Numbered from the stretch's first letter, positions 17,067-25,978 are shown. The stretch is 64,000 nucleotides of DNA from Bog-473 sp963840435 (GCA_963840435.1 CAWIYY010000008.1:1-64000), one strand, 5' to 3'. Program-made: numbers and translations. Notes: a model not told the origin generated them from the sequence alone.

Positions 17067-18143
17067 GTGCCCGACATCGATCACAGAGACCCCGACGAAG
17101 TTGCCGCCATCCTGACCAAGTGGCTCTCGACCAGAGGGGCCGACGGGCTGGAGGCCGAGGTCTTCGACGTCCAGGCGCCGGCCTCCAACGGCTTCTCCAA
17201 CGAGACCATCCTGTGCCGCACCCGCAGCGCCGACGGGGAGGAGCGTCGCCTGGTCGTCCGGGTCGCCCCCACCAAGCACCTGCTCTTCATGGACGCCGAG
17301 TTCTCCACCCAGTACCGGGTCATGAAGGCGCTGGCCGACGCCGGGTCGCCCGTGCCCCTGCCCCCGTTGGGTCAGTACGAGACCGACCCGCAGTACCTGG
17401 GCGTGCCCTTCTTCACCATGGAGCACGTGGAGGGCCTGGTGCCGCCGGACAACATCCCCTACACCATCGAGGGCTGGGTCATCGAGGCCACGCCCGAGCA
17501 ACAGGAGCGCCTGTGGTGGAGCGGCATCGACGCCTTGGCCGCAGTGCACCGGACCGACTGGCGCGCCGCCGGGCTCGACTGGCTCGGCATGCCGGCCCGG
17601 GGCAAGCCCGGGATCGTGCAGCAGATGTCCTACTACCGCGACTACCTGGACTGGTCGGCCAAGGGACTCAGTGTTCCCACGCTCGAATCGACCTGGGAAT
17701 GGATGGTGGCCAACCAGCCCGACGAGCCGGACGAGCTGGTGCTCAGCTGGGGCGACAGCCGCATCGGCAACATCATCTGGGACGATTTCCGCGCCGCCGC
17801 CGTCCTGGACTGGGAGATGGCCTCCCTGGGCCAGCCCGAGATGGACCTGGGCTGGTTCCTCTACTTCGACCGCCAGTTCACCGATCCCCTCGGGGTGCCC
17901 CGCCCGGCCGGCTTCCCGTCCCACGAGGAGACGATCGAGCGCTACTCGGAGTACATGGGCCGGCCCATGCGCGACCTCTTCTTCTACGAGATCTTCTCGG
18001 GCTTCCGTTTCGCCGTCGTCATGCTGCGGCTTTCCGACCTGCTGCTCGAGAGCAAGGTCCTCCCGGCCGAAGACGACATGCGCTCCAACAACATCGCCAC
18101 CCAGCTGCTGGCCACCATGCTCGACCTGGAGCCGCCGGCCTGA
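17067..18143 (+). CDS. Aminoglycoside/acyl-CoA-dehydrogenase-type phosphotransferase (APH fold)
   Basis: This 358-residue kinase-like protein is of the APH family as found beside acyl-CoA dehydrogenases in actinobacteria. Landmarks are ASNGFSNETILCRTR (nucleotide loop), VVRVAPTKHLLFMDAEFSTQ, FFTMEHVEGLVPPDNIPYT, the catalytic loop LSWGDSRIGNIIWDDFRAAA (Asp and Asn present, the usual leading His replaced by Trp), and the metal motif AVLDWEMASLGQPEMDLGW. The substrate is unknown; small hydroxylated molecules are typical for the fold. GTG 17067 is the start that fits. Three copies of a 13-base repeat begin at its stop codon. Confidence 0.82.
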   Translation: MPDIDHRDPDEVAAILTKWLSTRGADGLEAEVFDVQAPASNGFSNETILCRTRSADGEERRLVVRVAPTKHLLFMDAEFSTQYRVMKALADAGSPVPLPPLGQYETDPQYLGVPFFTMEHVEGLVPPDNIPYTIEGWVIEATPEQQERLWWSGIDALAAVHRTDWRAAGLDWLGMPARGKPGIVQQMSYYRDYLDWSAKGLSVPTLESTWEWMVANQPDEPDELVLSWGDSRIGNIIWDDFRAAAVLDWEMASLGQPEMDLGWFLYFDRQFTDPLGVPRPAGFPSHEETIERYSEYMGRPMRDLFFYEIFSGFRFAVVMLRLSDLLLESKVLPAEDDMRSNNIATQLLATMLDLEPPA

Positions 18144-18171
18144 GTCGCCGGCCTGAGTCGCCGGCCTGAGT
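18133..18171 (+). repeat. 13-base tandem repeat, three copies, over the phosphotransferase stop
   Basis: The unit CGCCGGCCTGAGT occurs three times in perfect tandem, followed by a partial copy. The first copy contains the stop codon TGA (18141-18143), so the repeat duplicates the end of the gene. This is typical of replication slippage in GC-rich DNA. Confidence 0.9.
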
Positions 18172-18217
18172 CGCCCGCACGCTCGCCGGCCCACGGACCC
18201 GGTCTGCGCGCTGCGGG

Positions 18218-18625
18218 TCAGGCCCGCAGGTCGGGCCCGTCGTCCGCGATGGCGTCTCCCGGCGGGCCGACCGCCACGCCGGCCTGGCGCAGGCGGTCGC
18301 CCAACCACTGCGGGCCGTCCGCGGCGCTCATGTGGTCCTGCCAGCCGGCGAGGATCGTGTGCAGCTCGTCCTTGGTGGGGATGCTGGCGATGATGTGCAC
18401 CGTCATCTTGTGGTCGTACCCCGGCGGGGCCTTCACGTAGAGCCCGCCGAAGGGGTCCCCGGTCACATGCGGCGCCGGTTCGCGCAGCACATAGAGCTCG
18501 CCGGTGTCCTCGACGTAGTTGAGCTCGTGGCGGACGCCGTCGGCATCGAGCCATTCGGTGCCCAACTCTAGCTCGGCTGAGGCTCGGCGACGGGGGTCGG
18601 CTTCGTAGAACTCGTCGATGTCCAT
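18218..18625 (-). CDS. Small actinobacterial conserved protein
   Basis: This protein has 135 residues from ATG 18625 (MDIDEFYEADPRRRASAELE). It continues with LNYVEDTGELYVLREPAPHV and a compact domain containing HKMTVHIIASIPTKDELHTI and LAGWQDHMSAADGPQWLGDR. It is cytosolic in appearance, with no recognised catalytic motif. The frame is open to 18733, but the extension covers the divergent gene's upstream region and looks non-coding. The start is 98 bases from the divergent sigma-like gene at 18724, with which it may share a promoter region. Confidence 0.72.
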   Translation of the reverse strand: MDIDEFYEADPRRRASAELELGTEWLDADGVRHELNYVEDTGELYVLREPAPHVTGDPFGGLYVKAPPGYDHKMTVHIIASIPTKDELHTILAGWQDHMSAADGPQWLGDRLRQAGVAVGPPGDAIADDGPDLRA

Positions 18626-18723
18626 CGGGCGCACACTACCGCCGAGCTGCGATCTCGCGAATGCTCCGCGGTTCGCCTCCCTGGGGGAGCCATTGGGGGA
18701 GCACCGATCGCCACCGTGCGGCC

Positions 18724-19503
18724 ATGCCCACACGCGTTCCGACCCACCACTCCGAGCTCATCGACCTCCTGACGGCCGAGTGGCAGTCGATCGGCCGCTC
18801 CCCCGGTGCACGGCGGGCGCTGGCCACGGTGGCCCGGAGCGATCCCGCAATGGCCCAGCTGGTCCTCGGCACCGCCCGACATCCGGCCTCGTGCCCGACC
18901 CCGATCGACCTGGTCGAGCACATGCGCCGGGCAACGGGGCGGCGCCAGCGTGAGGACGCAGCCAGGCTTATCCGGGTCCTGCTGCGCGAGGCGCGCTGCG
19001 ACCCCTTCATCGGGCGCCTGCTGATCCAGGCGCTCTTGCCGGGGCTGATCACGGTGGCTTCGATCCTGCAGTGGGGGCTCGGCGGCGAATGGCGCGACGG
19101 CGAGGAGTTCTTCGGCGAGGTGGTGTCGACCACCTGGCTCGTGGTCCAGGAATGGGCGGGTCAGGATCGCGCCTACGCCGTCCTCGATCTGCTGTCGGCC
19201 ATCCGCTGCCGGCTGCGCCGCCAATTGTTGAAGAGCAAGGATCTGGGCAACCGGCAGTCGCCACTCGAGGCAGCGGGCTACGACCGCCACGCACGAACCG
19301 AGACCGACCTCGAGGAGCTGGCCCGGATCCTCATCAATTTGCACTCGGAAGGAATGGACCACGAGGAGGTGCAGCTCCTCTACGCGCAACACGTCCTTGG
19401 CTACACCATCGCCGAGCTCGCCACGACGTCCGGACGAGAACGACGCGCGCTCTACACGCGGCGCGACCGCGGCCAGCGAAGGCTCTGTGCCTCCGCCGGC
19501 TGA
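18724..19503 (+). CDS. Sigma-factor-like protein (C-terminal region-4-like HTH)
   Basis: This 259-residue protein is largely helical. Its last 60 residues resemble sigma-70 region 4 or a related HTH: MDHEEVQLLYAQHVLGYTIA then ELATTSGRERRALYTRRDRG. The middle resembles a sigma-region-2-like helical core (EFFGEVVSTTWLVVQEWAGQ, VLDLLSAIRCRLRRQLLKS), but promoter-contact motifs are not clear. I used ATG 18724; an open extension begins at 18661. It starts a plus-strand cassette with the anchored Ser/Thr-rich protein (gap of 10 bases) and the LysM-BTAD regulator, so it is probably a regulator or partner of those envelope proteins. That role is inferred from position. Confidence 0.65.
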   Translation: MPTRVPTHHSELIDLLTAEWQSIGRSPGARRALATVARSDPAMAQLVLGTARHPASCPTPIDLVEHMRRATGRRQREDAARLIRVLLREARCDPFIGRLLIQALLPGLITVASILQWGLGGEWRDGEEFFGEVVSTTWLVVQEWAGQDRAYAVLDLLSAIRCRLRRQLLKSKDLGNRQSPLEAAGYDRHARTETDLEELARILINLHSEGMDHEEVQLLYAQHVLGYTIAELATTSGRERRALYTRRDRGQRRLCASAG

Positions 19504-19513
19504 TGCGGGCGGA

Positions 19514-20248
19514 ATGACACGTGCGTATGGTGTGCGAGTGGCGAGCGCAGGGCGACAAAAGAGCGAAGTGTCGCGCGAACGCGCGGCCCGCTGGCGACCC
19601 AACTGGTGGGTGATCCTTGCCGTTTGCCTCGCCCTCATTGCACTGCTGGTGGAATCGTCGGGTCGCGGCGAGGGCGGGCGTCCTGTGCACATCCAGTCGG
19701 TGGCGAGCACGCGTGGGCCGCTCACCCGTGGTCTGACACGAACACAAGGAGTTCGATCCGGGGCGCGTCCTTCGTCATCGTCGTCCACGACGACGTCGAC
19801 CAGCGCGCCGCCCGCCACCACGCCGGATGCTGACCGGACTCCGGCCTTCGGTGCCGGCGGAAGCGACAGCACCGTGGACCCTCCGGCGTCGACGACCACC
19901 ACGACGTATACGCCGTCACCACCAACGACGAGCACCTCCGCACCGCCGACAGCTCTGGCGGCCGATCGCAGCCAGACCGAGGGCTACTTCGATCCGCCCC
20001 TGCAGACCTCGGGTCAGTACGAGGTCAACGGGTCCGGCCCCACCGAGGTCTCGGTGCTGTGGTCGGCTCCCGTCTACCTCACCATGACGGTGACGTGTCC
20101 GAGCGGCAGTCAGACCGTCGGCGGCACGACGGCCATGGAGACATCGGTACCCGATGCCAGCGCGGGCTGCCAGGCCACGGTGAGTGAGCCGTCCACCGAG
20201 TCCACTTCGCTGACCTACAGCGTCACGTTCGGACCGGCCGGTGGCTGA
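19514..20248 (+). CDS. Membrane-anchored Ser/Thr/Pro-rich extracytoplasmic protein
   Basis: This protein has 244 residues from ATG 19514, which is preceded by GGGCGGA. A positively charged N-terminus leads into one transmembrane helix (WWVILAVCLALIALLVESS, about residues 31-49). Then comes a long low-complexity stalk of Ser, Thr and Pro (about 80-155). The final 90 residues form a compact beta-like domain (TSGQYEVNGSGPTEVSVLWS, PVYLTMTVTCPSGSQTVGG, SAGCQATVSE) with two Cys that could pair. A stalk plus a small domain suggests a wall-spanning display or sensor role. The gene overlaps the LysM-BTAD gene by eight bases. Confidence 0.7.
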   Translation: MTRAYGVRVASAGRQKSEVSRERAARWRPNWWVILAVCLALIALLVESSGRGEGGRPVHIQSVASTRGPLTRGLTRTQGVRSGARPSSSSSTTTSTSAPPATTPDADRTPAFGAGGSDSTVDPPASTTTTTYTPSPPTTSTSAPPTALAADRSQTEGYFDPPLQTSGQYEVNGSGPTEVSVLWSAPVYLTMTVTCPSGSQTVGGTTAMETSVPDASAGCQATVSEPSTESTSLTYSVTFGPAGG

Positions 20249-22679
20249 GCGCGGGCCGGTCCCCCTGCTCACACGGGCCGCCGACGTGGCGGGCGCGCTC
20301 GTCACCGCCGTCCTGGCCTTCACGGCGGTGCCGGCGGTGCTGCTTTTCGTCGTGGGCAACCCGCTGGGGGGAGGCGCAGGGCATGGCTGGTCTCCCCTAT
20401 CCCGCGACGCGCTGTGCGTGCTGACCGTGGCTGCGTGGGTCGCCTGGGCCGCCTGCTGTGCCCAGGTGCTCCGGTCGGTGATCGCCCGGGTGCGTCGGGG
20501 CGAGGTCGGGCCTGGACCGGGATCGTTGGTGGACTGGCTCGCCGGACGCATCGCCATGGGCGTGCTCGCCTTGACCTCCGTGGGCGCGCCGGTCGCGCTG
20601 TCCTCGGCTTCTGGAGCGGTTCCGCTACAAGCACACGCCGCCGCGCTGATCGTCCCGCGCGCGGCGATCGGACATCTGCCCGCGTTGCGACAGCCTGCAC
20701 GGGCCGACTACCTGGTGCGCCGGGGCGACACACTCTGGACCGTCGCCGACGCACACCTCGGTGACGGCGCCCAGTGGACGGCCCTGGCCGCGCTCAACCG
20801 CGGCAGCCCGGTTTCCCCGTCGGAACGCCTGGTCGATCCGGACCATCTGCGCGAGGGTTGGCGGCTCCACCTCCCCCGCGACGCCGAACACCCGAGCACG
20901 CACGACCGGCAGACAGCGCGCCCACAACCCACCGGCCGTCCGGACCACCTGCCCGAGCTCCTCGTTCTCGGCCTTGGTTCGCTGACCTGCGCGGCCCTGG
21001 CCCGCCGCTCACGGCGCCGCTTCCGCATCCCACCGTTCGTCGATCCGCTCGACTCCTCGCTGCTGCCGTCCGAGCGGGCAGTGGACACCGCCACCCTGCT
21101 GCACCGGTTCGACGGCGTGCCCGCACTCCGGGCCTTCGAGACCGCCAACCGATTGCTCGGACTGGCCGTGCTCGATGGGGGCCGGCCGGGTCCGAAGGTC
21201 CGCCTGGTCCAGGTCGGACCGACCGGCGTCACCTTCCACTTCGCAGCACCCGAGAACCAGGCACCGGAGCCGCTGCGCGCCGTGGACGGCGGCCAGGCCT
21301 GGCACGTCAGTCACGACACGCTCGAAAACACCATCGATCTGTGCGACCCGTACCTCCCCCTCGCCTTCCCTGTCGGCGACGACGACGAGGGGACTTGGTT
21401 GATGGCACCCGGTCCCGGCGACGTGGTCCCGCTCCTCGGCGAAGGGGCACAGGACATGCAACGGGCGGCTCGCGCTGCGGCCGAGTCGTGGGCCTGGTCG
21501 AACGACGTGGTCGTCACAGACGACCCCGACGACCCCCGCCTCGTGGAGTGGGCAGTGGGCTGCCGGCTCTTCCTCGGGCGGCCCGACCTCCTCGCAGTGG
21601 GAGTCGCCGCGCACACTGCGGTGCTGACGACCGAGACCGCGGTGGCCACCGACCTCACGGTCCTGGTGGACCGGCACGGCGCGTCACTTCACCCGGTGGG
21701 CCGGGTGATCCGCCCGCACCTCCTCTCGGCAGCGACCGAGGAAGACGTCGCCGAGCTCGTCGCCCCGATCAGCCCGGCCACGATCCAGCACGAAGACCTC
21801 GGTCCCACCGTGCATGGACTCGCCGCCGTGGCGGCCGACGAGGCCACCCTCGCCCCCGGTCCCGTCGACGTACGCCTTTTGACCATGACGCCGCGACTCG
21901 ACGGGCTTCGGGAGCCGCTTCCTCCCAACCGGGTGCGCCGGGCCGTCGAGCTCGTGGCCTACCTCGCCCTGCACGCACCCGACGTGGTCACCGGTGATCG
22001 ACTGCGTACCCGGGTGCTCGGCTCGACCGACGCCGACGCCGCGTCCAAGACACTCTTCAACGTCGCCCATGCCGCCCGTCGGGCGCTCGGCACCGACGCC
22101 GACGGGAATCCGCTCTTCCCGTCGGGAACGCGCGCCGGGATCTACCAGCTGTCCCCGGACGTGACCGTCGACGTGCAGCGGGCGATCGCCTTCGTGGCCG
22201 CGGCGAAGACCCACGACGACCGCGACCTCGCCATTGCGCTCTACCGGGCCGCACTGGACCTGGTCGAGGGTGAACCACTGGCCAACGCGCTCTCGGGCTA
22301 CGCCTGGTGGGAGACGGAGGGGCACGGCGGTCGCATCGCCGCGGTGCTCGTCACGGCCGCCTGCTCCATGGCGGCGCTGGCCACTGACGCCGGCCTGTTC
22401 GAGCTCGCCCAGTGGGGACTCGAGCGGGCCCGTCTGGTCGAGCCCTACAGCGAGGCGCTGTCGCGGACGGCCATGGAGGTGGCGGCCGCAGAAGGGGATG
22501 CCGACCGCTTGCGCCTCGAGTGGCGCGAGTGCCAGCGCCTCGTCGATGCACTCGACCCCGGCAGCTCTGCCTTCGCCACGCACCGAAGAGCTCTTCGGGG
22601 AGTTGAGCCGTCGGGTCCTGACGAGCCCGGGACGACCAGTTCGCCAGCGAGTGGGCTCAGGCTGATCCCGCTGCAGTGA
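20241..22679 (+). CDS. LysM-domain transmembrane protein with cytoplasmic BTAD-type regulator domain
   Basis: This 812-residue protein starts at GTG 20241 inside the previous gene. Three hydrophobic segments lie at about 12-40, 57-78 and 100-125. A LysM motif follows at about 152-205 (DYLVRRGDTLWTVADAHLGD), then a further hydrophobic stretch LPELLVLGLGSLTCAALARR (about 232-252) and a basic stop-transfer. The remaining 550 residues should be cytoplasmic. Residues about 570-640 look like a winged-helix (PPNRVRRAVELVAYLALHAP) and 690-790 like the helical bacterial transcriptional activator domain (LAIALYRAALDLVEGEPLAN, LFELAQWGLERARLVEPYSE, RECQRLVDALDP). Such LysM-BTAD proteins occur near tad pilus loci in related bacteria, but no tad genes are in this window. 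It could couple wall sensing to transcription. Confidence 0.8.
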   Translation: MAERGPVPLLTRAADVAGALVTAVLAFTAVPAVLLFVVGNPLGGGAGHGWSPLSRDALCVLTVAAWVAWAACCAQVLRSVIARVRRGEVGPGPGSLVDWLAGRIAMGVLALTSVGAPVALSSASGAVPLQAHAAALIVPRAAIGHLPALRQPARADYLVRRGDTLWTVADAHLGDGAQWTALAALNRGSPVSPSERLVDPDHLREGWRLHLPRDAEHPSTHDRQTARPQPTGRPDHLPELLVLGLGSLTCAALARRSRRRFRIPPFVDPLDSSLLPSERAVDTATLLHRFDGVPALRAFETANRLLGLAVLDGGRPGPKVRLVQVGPTGVTFHFAAPENQAPEPLRAVDGGQAWHVSHDTLENTIDLCDPYLPLAFPVGDDDEGTWLMAPGPGDVVPLLGEGAQDMQRAARAAAESWAWSNDVVVTDDPDDPRLVEWAVGCRLFLGRPDLLAVGVAAHTAVLTTETAVATDLTVLVDRHGASLHPVGRVIRPHLLSAATEEDVAELVAPISPATIQHEDLGPTVHGLAAVAADEATLAPGPVDVRLLTMTPRLDGLREPLPPNRVRRAVELVAYLALHAPDVVTGDRLRTRVLGSTDADAASKTLFNVAHAARRALGTDADGNPLFPSGTRAGIYQLSPDVTVDVQRAIAFVAAAKTHDDRDLAIALYRAALDLVEGEPLANALSGYAWWETEGHGGRIAAVLVTAACSMAALATDAGLFELAQWGLERARLVEPYSEALSRTAMEVAAAEGDADRLRLEWRECQRLVDALDPGSSAFATHRRALRGVEPSGPDEPGTTSSPASGLRLIPLQ

Positions 22680-22690
22680 CCGAGGCCGGG

Positions 22691-22732
22691 CGGTGCTCCA
22701 CTCGGCGCCATGGGGACGGGGCTGGAGCACCG
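22691..22732. terminator. Inverted repeat between convergent genes, likely bidirectional terminator
   Basis: CGGTGCTCCA at 22691-22700 pairs perfectly with TGGAGCACCG at 22723-22732 across a 22-base loop. It sits between the LysM-BTAD stop (22679) and the convergent DUF3089-type gene end (22752). There is no strong U tract, which is usual for actinobacterial hairpins. Confidence 0.55.
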
Positions 22733-22751
22733 ACCCGAGGCACATCACCCG

Positions 22752-23925
22752 CTAGGCGGGAGCCGTACCGGCCGTTGCTTGCAGGTAGGACGTTGCCTCG
22801 GACTGGACGAGCTGAACGAGGTTGGCCATGGCCACGTTCGGGTCGTCCACGTGCAGACCCCATCGCGCGTTCGGATAGGCGACCAGAGCCGGAGCGTGCG
22901 CGTCGGAACGGACCAGGAGAACGTGTGCCCGATCCGATGTCACGCACGCTCCGGTGTACTGCCCGTCGTACTCGACCCACGGTGTCGATATTCCAGGAGT
23001 CGGGTCGGGAAGGACGCCCTGGCTGGAACTGCCTGCCACCTCTTGGGTAGGAAGCTGAATGCGATACATGGAGAGGAGAGTGCCGCTGCCGCCGCTGAGA
23101 TCGGCCGGATTCGTGCACACTGACCTCCACGGCATGTCCGTCGAACGTATTCGGTACTTGTATTCCGAACATCGTGTCCGGCGGGGGAGGTTTGGAGAAC
23201 GCGTTGAAATCGACGACGCATCCGGTCTGATTGTCCGATTGACAGGGCCCGATCGTCTTGAGAGGCCCAAAGCCGGTCGTGAAGACGGGAAGATTCGCAC
23301 CCGTGACGATGGCTGACACGAAGCGTTTCCGGAGGGCGGGCGTCTGATCAATCGTCGCCAGCAGATCGCCGGCGATCTGATATGACCCTTCGGAATGGCC
23401 GAGAAGGACGAATCCCCGTCCATGGTTGTAGTGCTCCAGGTAGTCGTGCCAGCCGCTAAGCACGCTTCTCTCGGTGATCCGCTCGGCCCTTTGACTTGTT
23501 GGATCCCTGCCCGTGTCTTCTCGGTACATCGGCGCGTACACCCGACAGTCCTGCGAAAACGGAGACGCTTCAAGCTCGGCGATGGCTGTCTGTTGGGGAT
23601 CTATGTGGAGATTCGCATTGGCAGAGTCCTGTTCGCTCACATTGGGATACAGGTAGAAGCAGTCGATCGGAGGATTCGCCGCTGGCTTGAGGTGGACGAC
23701 GTGTCTCGATCCATCACTGCTGATGACGGTCGTCGTCAGTGAAGCCGTGCAGGGGTCGTTCGCCTGACCGGGTCGGCACAGCCACACGGTTCCATCCCGA
23801 TCGGGCGCAGGTTGCGATGCTCCGACGGAGATCGGACTCACAGCGAGATTGGTCACGCACAGCAGGGCGACGAGAACGGCGGCCATGAGTGGAGGCAGAC
23901 GCTTCACCGCACCCTGCGCCGCCAT
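22752..23925 (-). pseudogene. DUF3089-family secreted alpha/beta hydrolase, one frameshift
   Basis: The gene reads from ATG 23925 (GGAAG upstream) with a signal peptide (LPPLMAAVLVALLCVTNLAV). It continues through the DUF3089 landmarks CFYLYPNVSEQD, CRVYAPMYREDTGRDPTSQR, the nucleophile elbow GFVLLGHSEGSYQIAGDLLA, and IVTGANLPVF. Near 23119-23125 the frame breaks after HAVEVSV and resumes one frame over as CTNPADLSGGSGTLLSMYRI, ending YDGQYTGACVTSDRAHVLLV and a stop at 22752. Both halves are well preserved, so the break is recent or a sequencing error. In the unshifted frame the protein would run on to 22657 with an unrelated tail. Members of the family are lipase/esterase-like secreted proteins. 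Confidence 0.8.
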
Positions 23926-24032
23926 CGGACGATTCTTCCACTCGAGGCCCCTTCGTGGTCCGCGATGCATTCGCAGCGGTGCCGGCCAGGGTCGCAGAAA
24001 CGCCGACCTCCTTCGCAGCGCAATGGCTGGGC

Positions 24033-24548
24033 TCAGAGCACGTTGAGGTGATCAAGGGCCAGGTAACCAAGATCGACGTCGGTGAGCTGACCGGCTCGCA
24101 ATTGACGCCTGAACTCCTCCAGCGATACCAGTACCGTCTCGCAGAACTCACCAGGATCGGTCGATGGCCTGGCCACGGCCTCTACATCCAGGGCGACGAC
24201 TGAGAATCGTCGAGTCCGGCTCGCCGCAGCCAACCACGCACTCCCCGCAAGCTCGCAGCGTCCTACATATCCAGTTTCTTCGAGCAGCTCTCTCGCCCCA
24301 GCTTCGAGTGGATCCTCTCCATCCTCCACCAGACCACCCGGCATTTCGTTGAGCATGCACGCCGGGCCGGGGCGAAACTGGCGAGCCAAGACCACCTCTC
24401 GCGTTGGAGTGAGCGCAAGTGTGGCGACGGTGGATGGAGGGCCAAAGATGTCCCACTCGGCCTCGTTCCCGTCCGGCAACCGATAACGACGGGTCGTCAT
24501 CGGAAGATGGCCCGATCCTCCGGGTCTTTCGCCCAACAGTTCCCACAC
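24033..24548 (-). CDS. Nudix hydrolase (ADP-ribose pyrophosphatase-like)
   Basis: This protein has about 171 residues with a complete Nudix box GGLVEDGEDPLEAGARELLE followed by ETGYVG; the spacing fits GX5EX7REUXEEXGU. Upstream strands read RYRLPDGNEAEWDIFGPP and VATLALTPTREVVLARQFRP, as in ADP-ribose or nucleoside-diphosphate-sugar pyrophosphatases. I chose GTG 24548 (VWELLGERPGG) because homologous proteins carry the ELLGER strand before the RLPDG turn; ATG 24500 is an alternative. The open frame continues to 24785, but that part is low-complexity His/Arg from a hexanucleotide repeat. It lies upstream of and in line with the DUF3089-type gene, with a gap of 107 bases. Confidence 0.82.
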   Translation of the reverse strand: MWELLGERPGGSGHLPMTTRRYRLPDGNEAEWDIFGPPSTVATLALTPTREVVLARQFRPGPACMLNEMPGGLVEDGEDPLEAGARELLEETGYVGRCELAGSAWLAAASRTRRFSVVALDVEAVARPSTDPGEFCETVLVSLEEFRRQLRAGQLTDVDLGYLALDHLNVL

Positions 24549-24597
24549 TCTGCTCACGGCACAAGCATTCCAGGTCCCAAACCAACCATGGCCTCCC

Positions 24598-24627
24598 CGA
24601 TGCCGATGCCGATGCCGATGCCGATGC
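24598..24627. repeat. Hexanucleotide tandem repeat, five copies
   Basis: CGATGC is repeated five times without mismatch, just upstream of the Nudix start and downstream of the next minus-strand gene. In the open frame above the Nudix start it would encode alternating His-Arg, which I consider non-coding. Perfect short repeats like this change copy number by slippage. Confidence 0.9.
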
Positions 24628-24672
24628 TGTGCCGTGTTTGGCGGTTCTCTCGACAGCCGGCCGAGGTGCGTC

Positions 24673-25298
24673 TCAAGCCGGCGGCTGTGGTGCCGGTACC
24701 GGCTTCCCCTCGATCTTGTCCGTCGCCTCACCGACAAACGCTTGGAGTTGGTTGGGCTGCGGCTGCACGGTACCCCTGTAGACAATCGTGGCCTCGACTG
24801 GACCCACTCGAAGGAGGACGAAGTCCGTTGTCACGTGGATCCCCGTGGCGGCGAACGTCATTCTGTACGCGCCCGTCGTATCCCCGAGCTTGGGAAAGAG
24901 AGAGCCCCAACCGTGAACGAGTACTTCTGTCCCTCGGTCGATCCGGAAAAATGCTTGCATGTCGCCAGAATGTGGTTGAGTCGCTCGTAGCCGGCGAGGG
25001 CGCCTCGACCCCAACCAAGTTCCTCCCCAAAGAGGGGTATTCGGCCGTCGTGATAGAGCACCTTCGCGACCGTCTGGTCTTTGGGCGCCCGAGGAACACC
25101 CTTGAGGCACGCAGACGTGAGCGTGCTGGTGGATGAGGTGCTCTCGCTGGGGGACGTGCTGCCAACTGTCCAGCCAGCGGGCATATCCGACAACGACAGC
25201 GTCTTTGACTTGAGTTGGGACCTCGTCAGCGCTCCCGCTGGGATGGCCGGCACCATCGACATTGCGACGACCAGTGCAGTCGTGCACGCGGCCAGCAT
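24673..25298 (-). pseudogene. Secreted protein (sensor-domain-like), frameshifted
   Basis: From ATG 25298 a signal peptide (MLAACTTALVVAMSMVPAIP) leads to LKSKTLSLSDMPAGWTVGS and CLKGVPRAPKDQTVAKVLYH. The phrase LSLSDMPAGW is common near the N-terminus of actinobacterial secreted or lipoprotein sensor-like domains. After YSFTVGALSFPS (near 24885-24900) the frame shifts, and the natural continuation is DTTGAYRMTFAATGIHVTTD then FVLLRVGPVEATIVYRGTVQ, ending KPVPAPQPPA at 24673. A GTG at 25307 is another possible start. The frameshift makes it a pseudogene, or an error in the sequence. Confidence 0.6.
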
Positions 25299-25574
25299 CC
25301 CGGACACGCGTTCACGTGCCTCACGGTAGCGCCGAGACACGGCAAAGGCCACGGCTGATCGACTTTGGTGACCGAAGAACAGATGAGTACGAGAGAGATC
25401 GTACGGGTGTTCTAGCCCGCAGGAACGACACAAACTACATAGCCGCGTTTTTTGGAGGGCAGTCGGTAGGAGCGGGTGACCTCGTCCGCCGGTGCCGTGA
25501 TGGGATCGCTCGATACAACGAAGGCCCACACCCCGATCGGTGGCTGTCTAACCGCCTGGACGTAGGATTGAAGA

Positions 25575-25889
25575 ATGAGCAATGGTCGAGTTGCTGGATT
25601 CGTCCGTGCACTGATTCGGCCACAAGTTCTTCGGACGTGCACGAAGTGTGGCCACTCCTGGCATTTGTCGCGCTACTTGACAAAGCGACACTTTCAAGGA
25701 GTGAGAGGGGATGGGCTCGAGATGCCCGCCACGAGACAAGAAATAGCTGAAAGCAGGACAAGTAACGAACTGGTGGGTCAGGCACGCTCGGCGTTTCGCA
25801 CCTGTCCCCATTGTGGATCGGATGTCTTCACCCAGCGCCGGATGTGGCATGAATCCAAGTCGGTGTTCGACGGGGATGACCACCCGTAA
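25575..25889 (+). CDS. Zinc-ribbon-like protein of unknown function
   Basis: This 104-residue protein has two CxxC knuckles, RTCTKCGHSW (about residues 21-30) and RTCPHCGSDVFTQ (about 75-87), that could bind one zinc between them. The part between is basic then mixed (RYLTKRHFQGVRGDGLEMPA). There is no signal peptide. The ATG at 25575 follows GGATTGAAGA, a weak ribosome site. It stands alone between a minus-strand secreted pseudogene and a plus-strand propeller gene. I know no specific family. Confidence 0.55.
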   Translation: MSNGRVAGFVRALIRPQVLRTCTKCGHSWHLSRYLTKRHFQGVRGDGLEMPATRQEIAESRTSNELVGQARSAFRTCPHCGSDVFTQRRMWHESKSVFDGDDHP

Positions 25890-25978
25890 TCAATTTGATC
25901 GATTGCACGTCTCGGACGGCGACGGAATGCTCCACCAGGCAGAATCAGTTTCCGAGTACAAGAGAGACGAGGGACAAC

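Noticed and set aside
24598..24627. Considered a CRISPR or His-rich metal-binding protein segment
   Set aside because: The unit is only six bases with no spacers, and the His-Arg run lies outside the Nudix domain in an unsupported extension.
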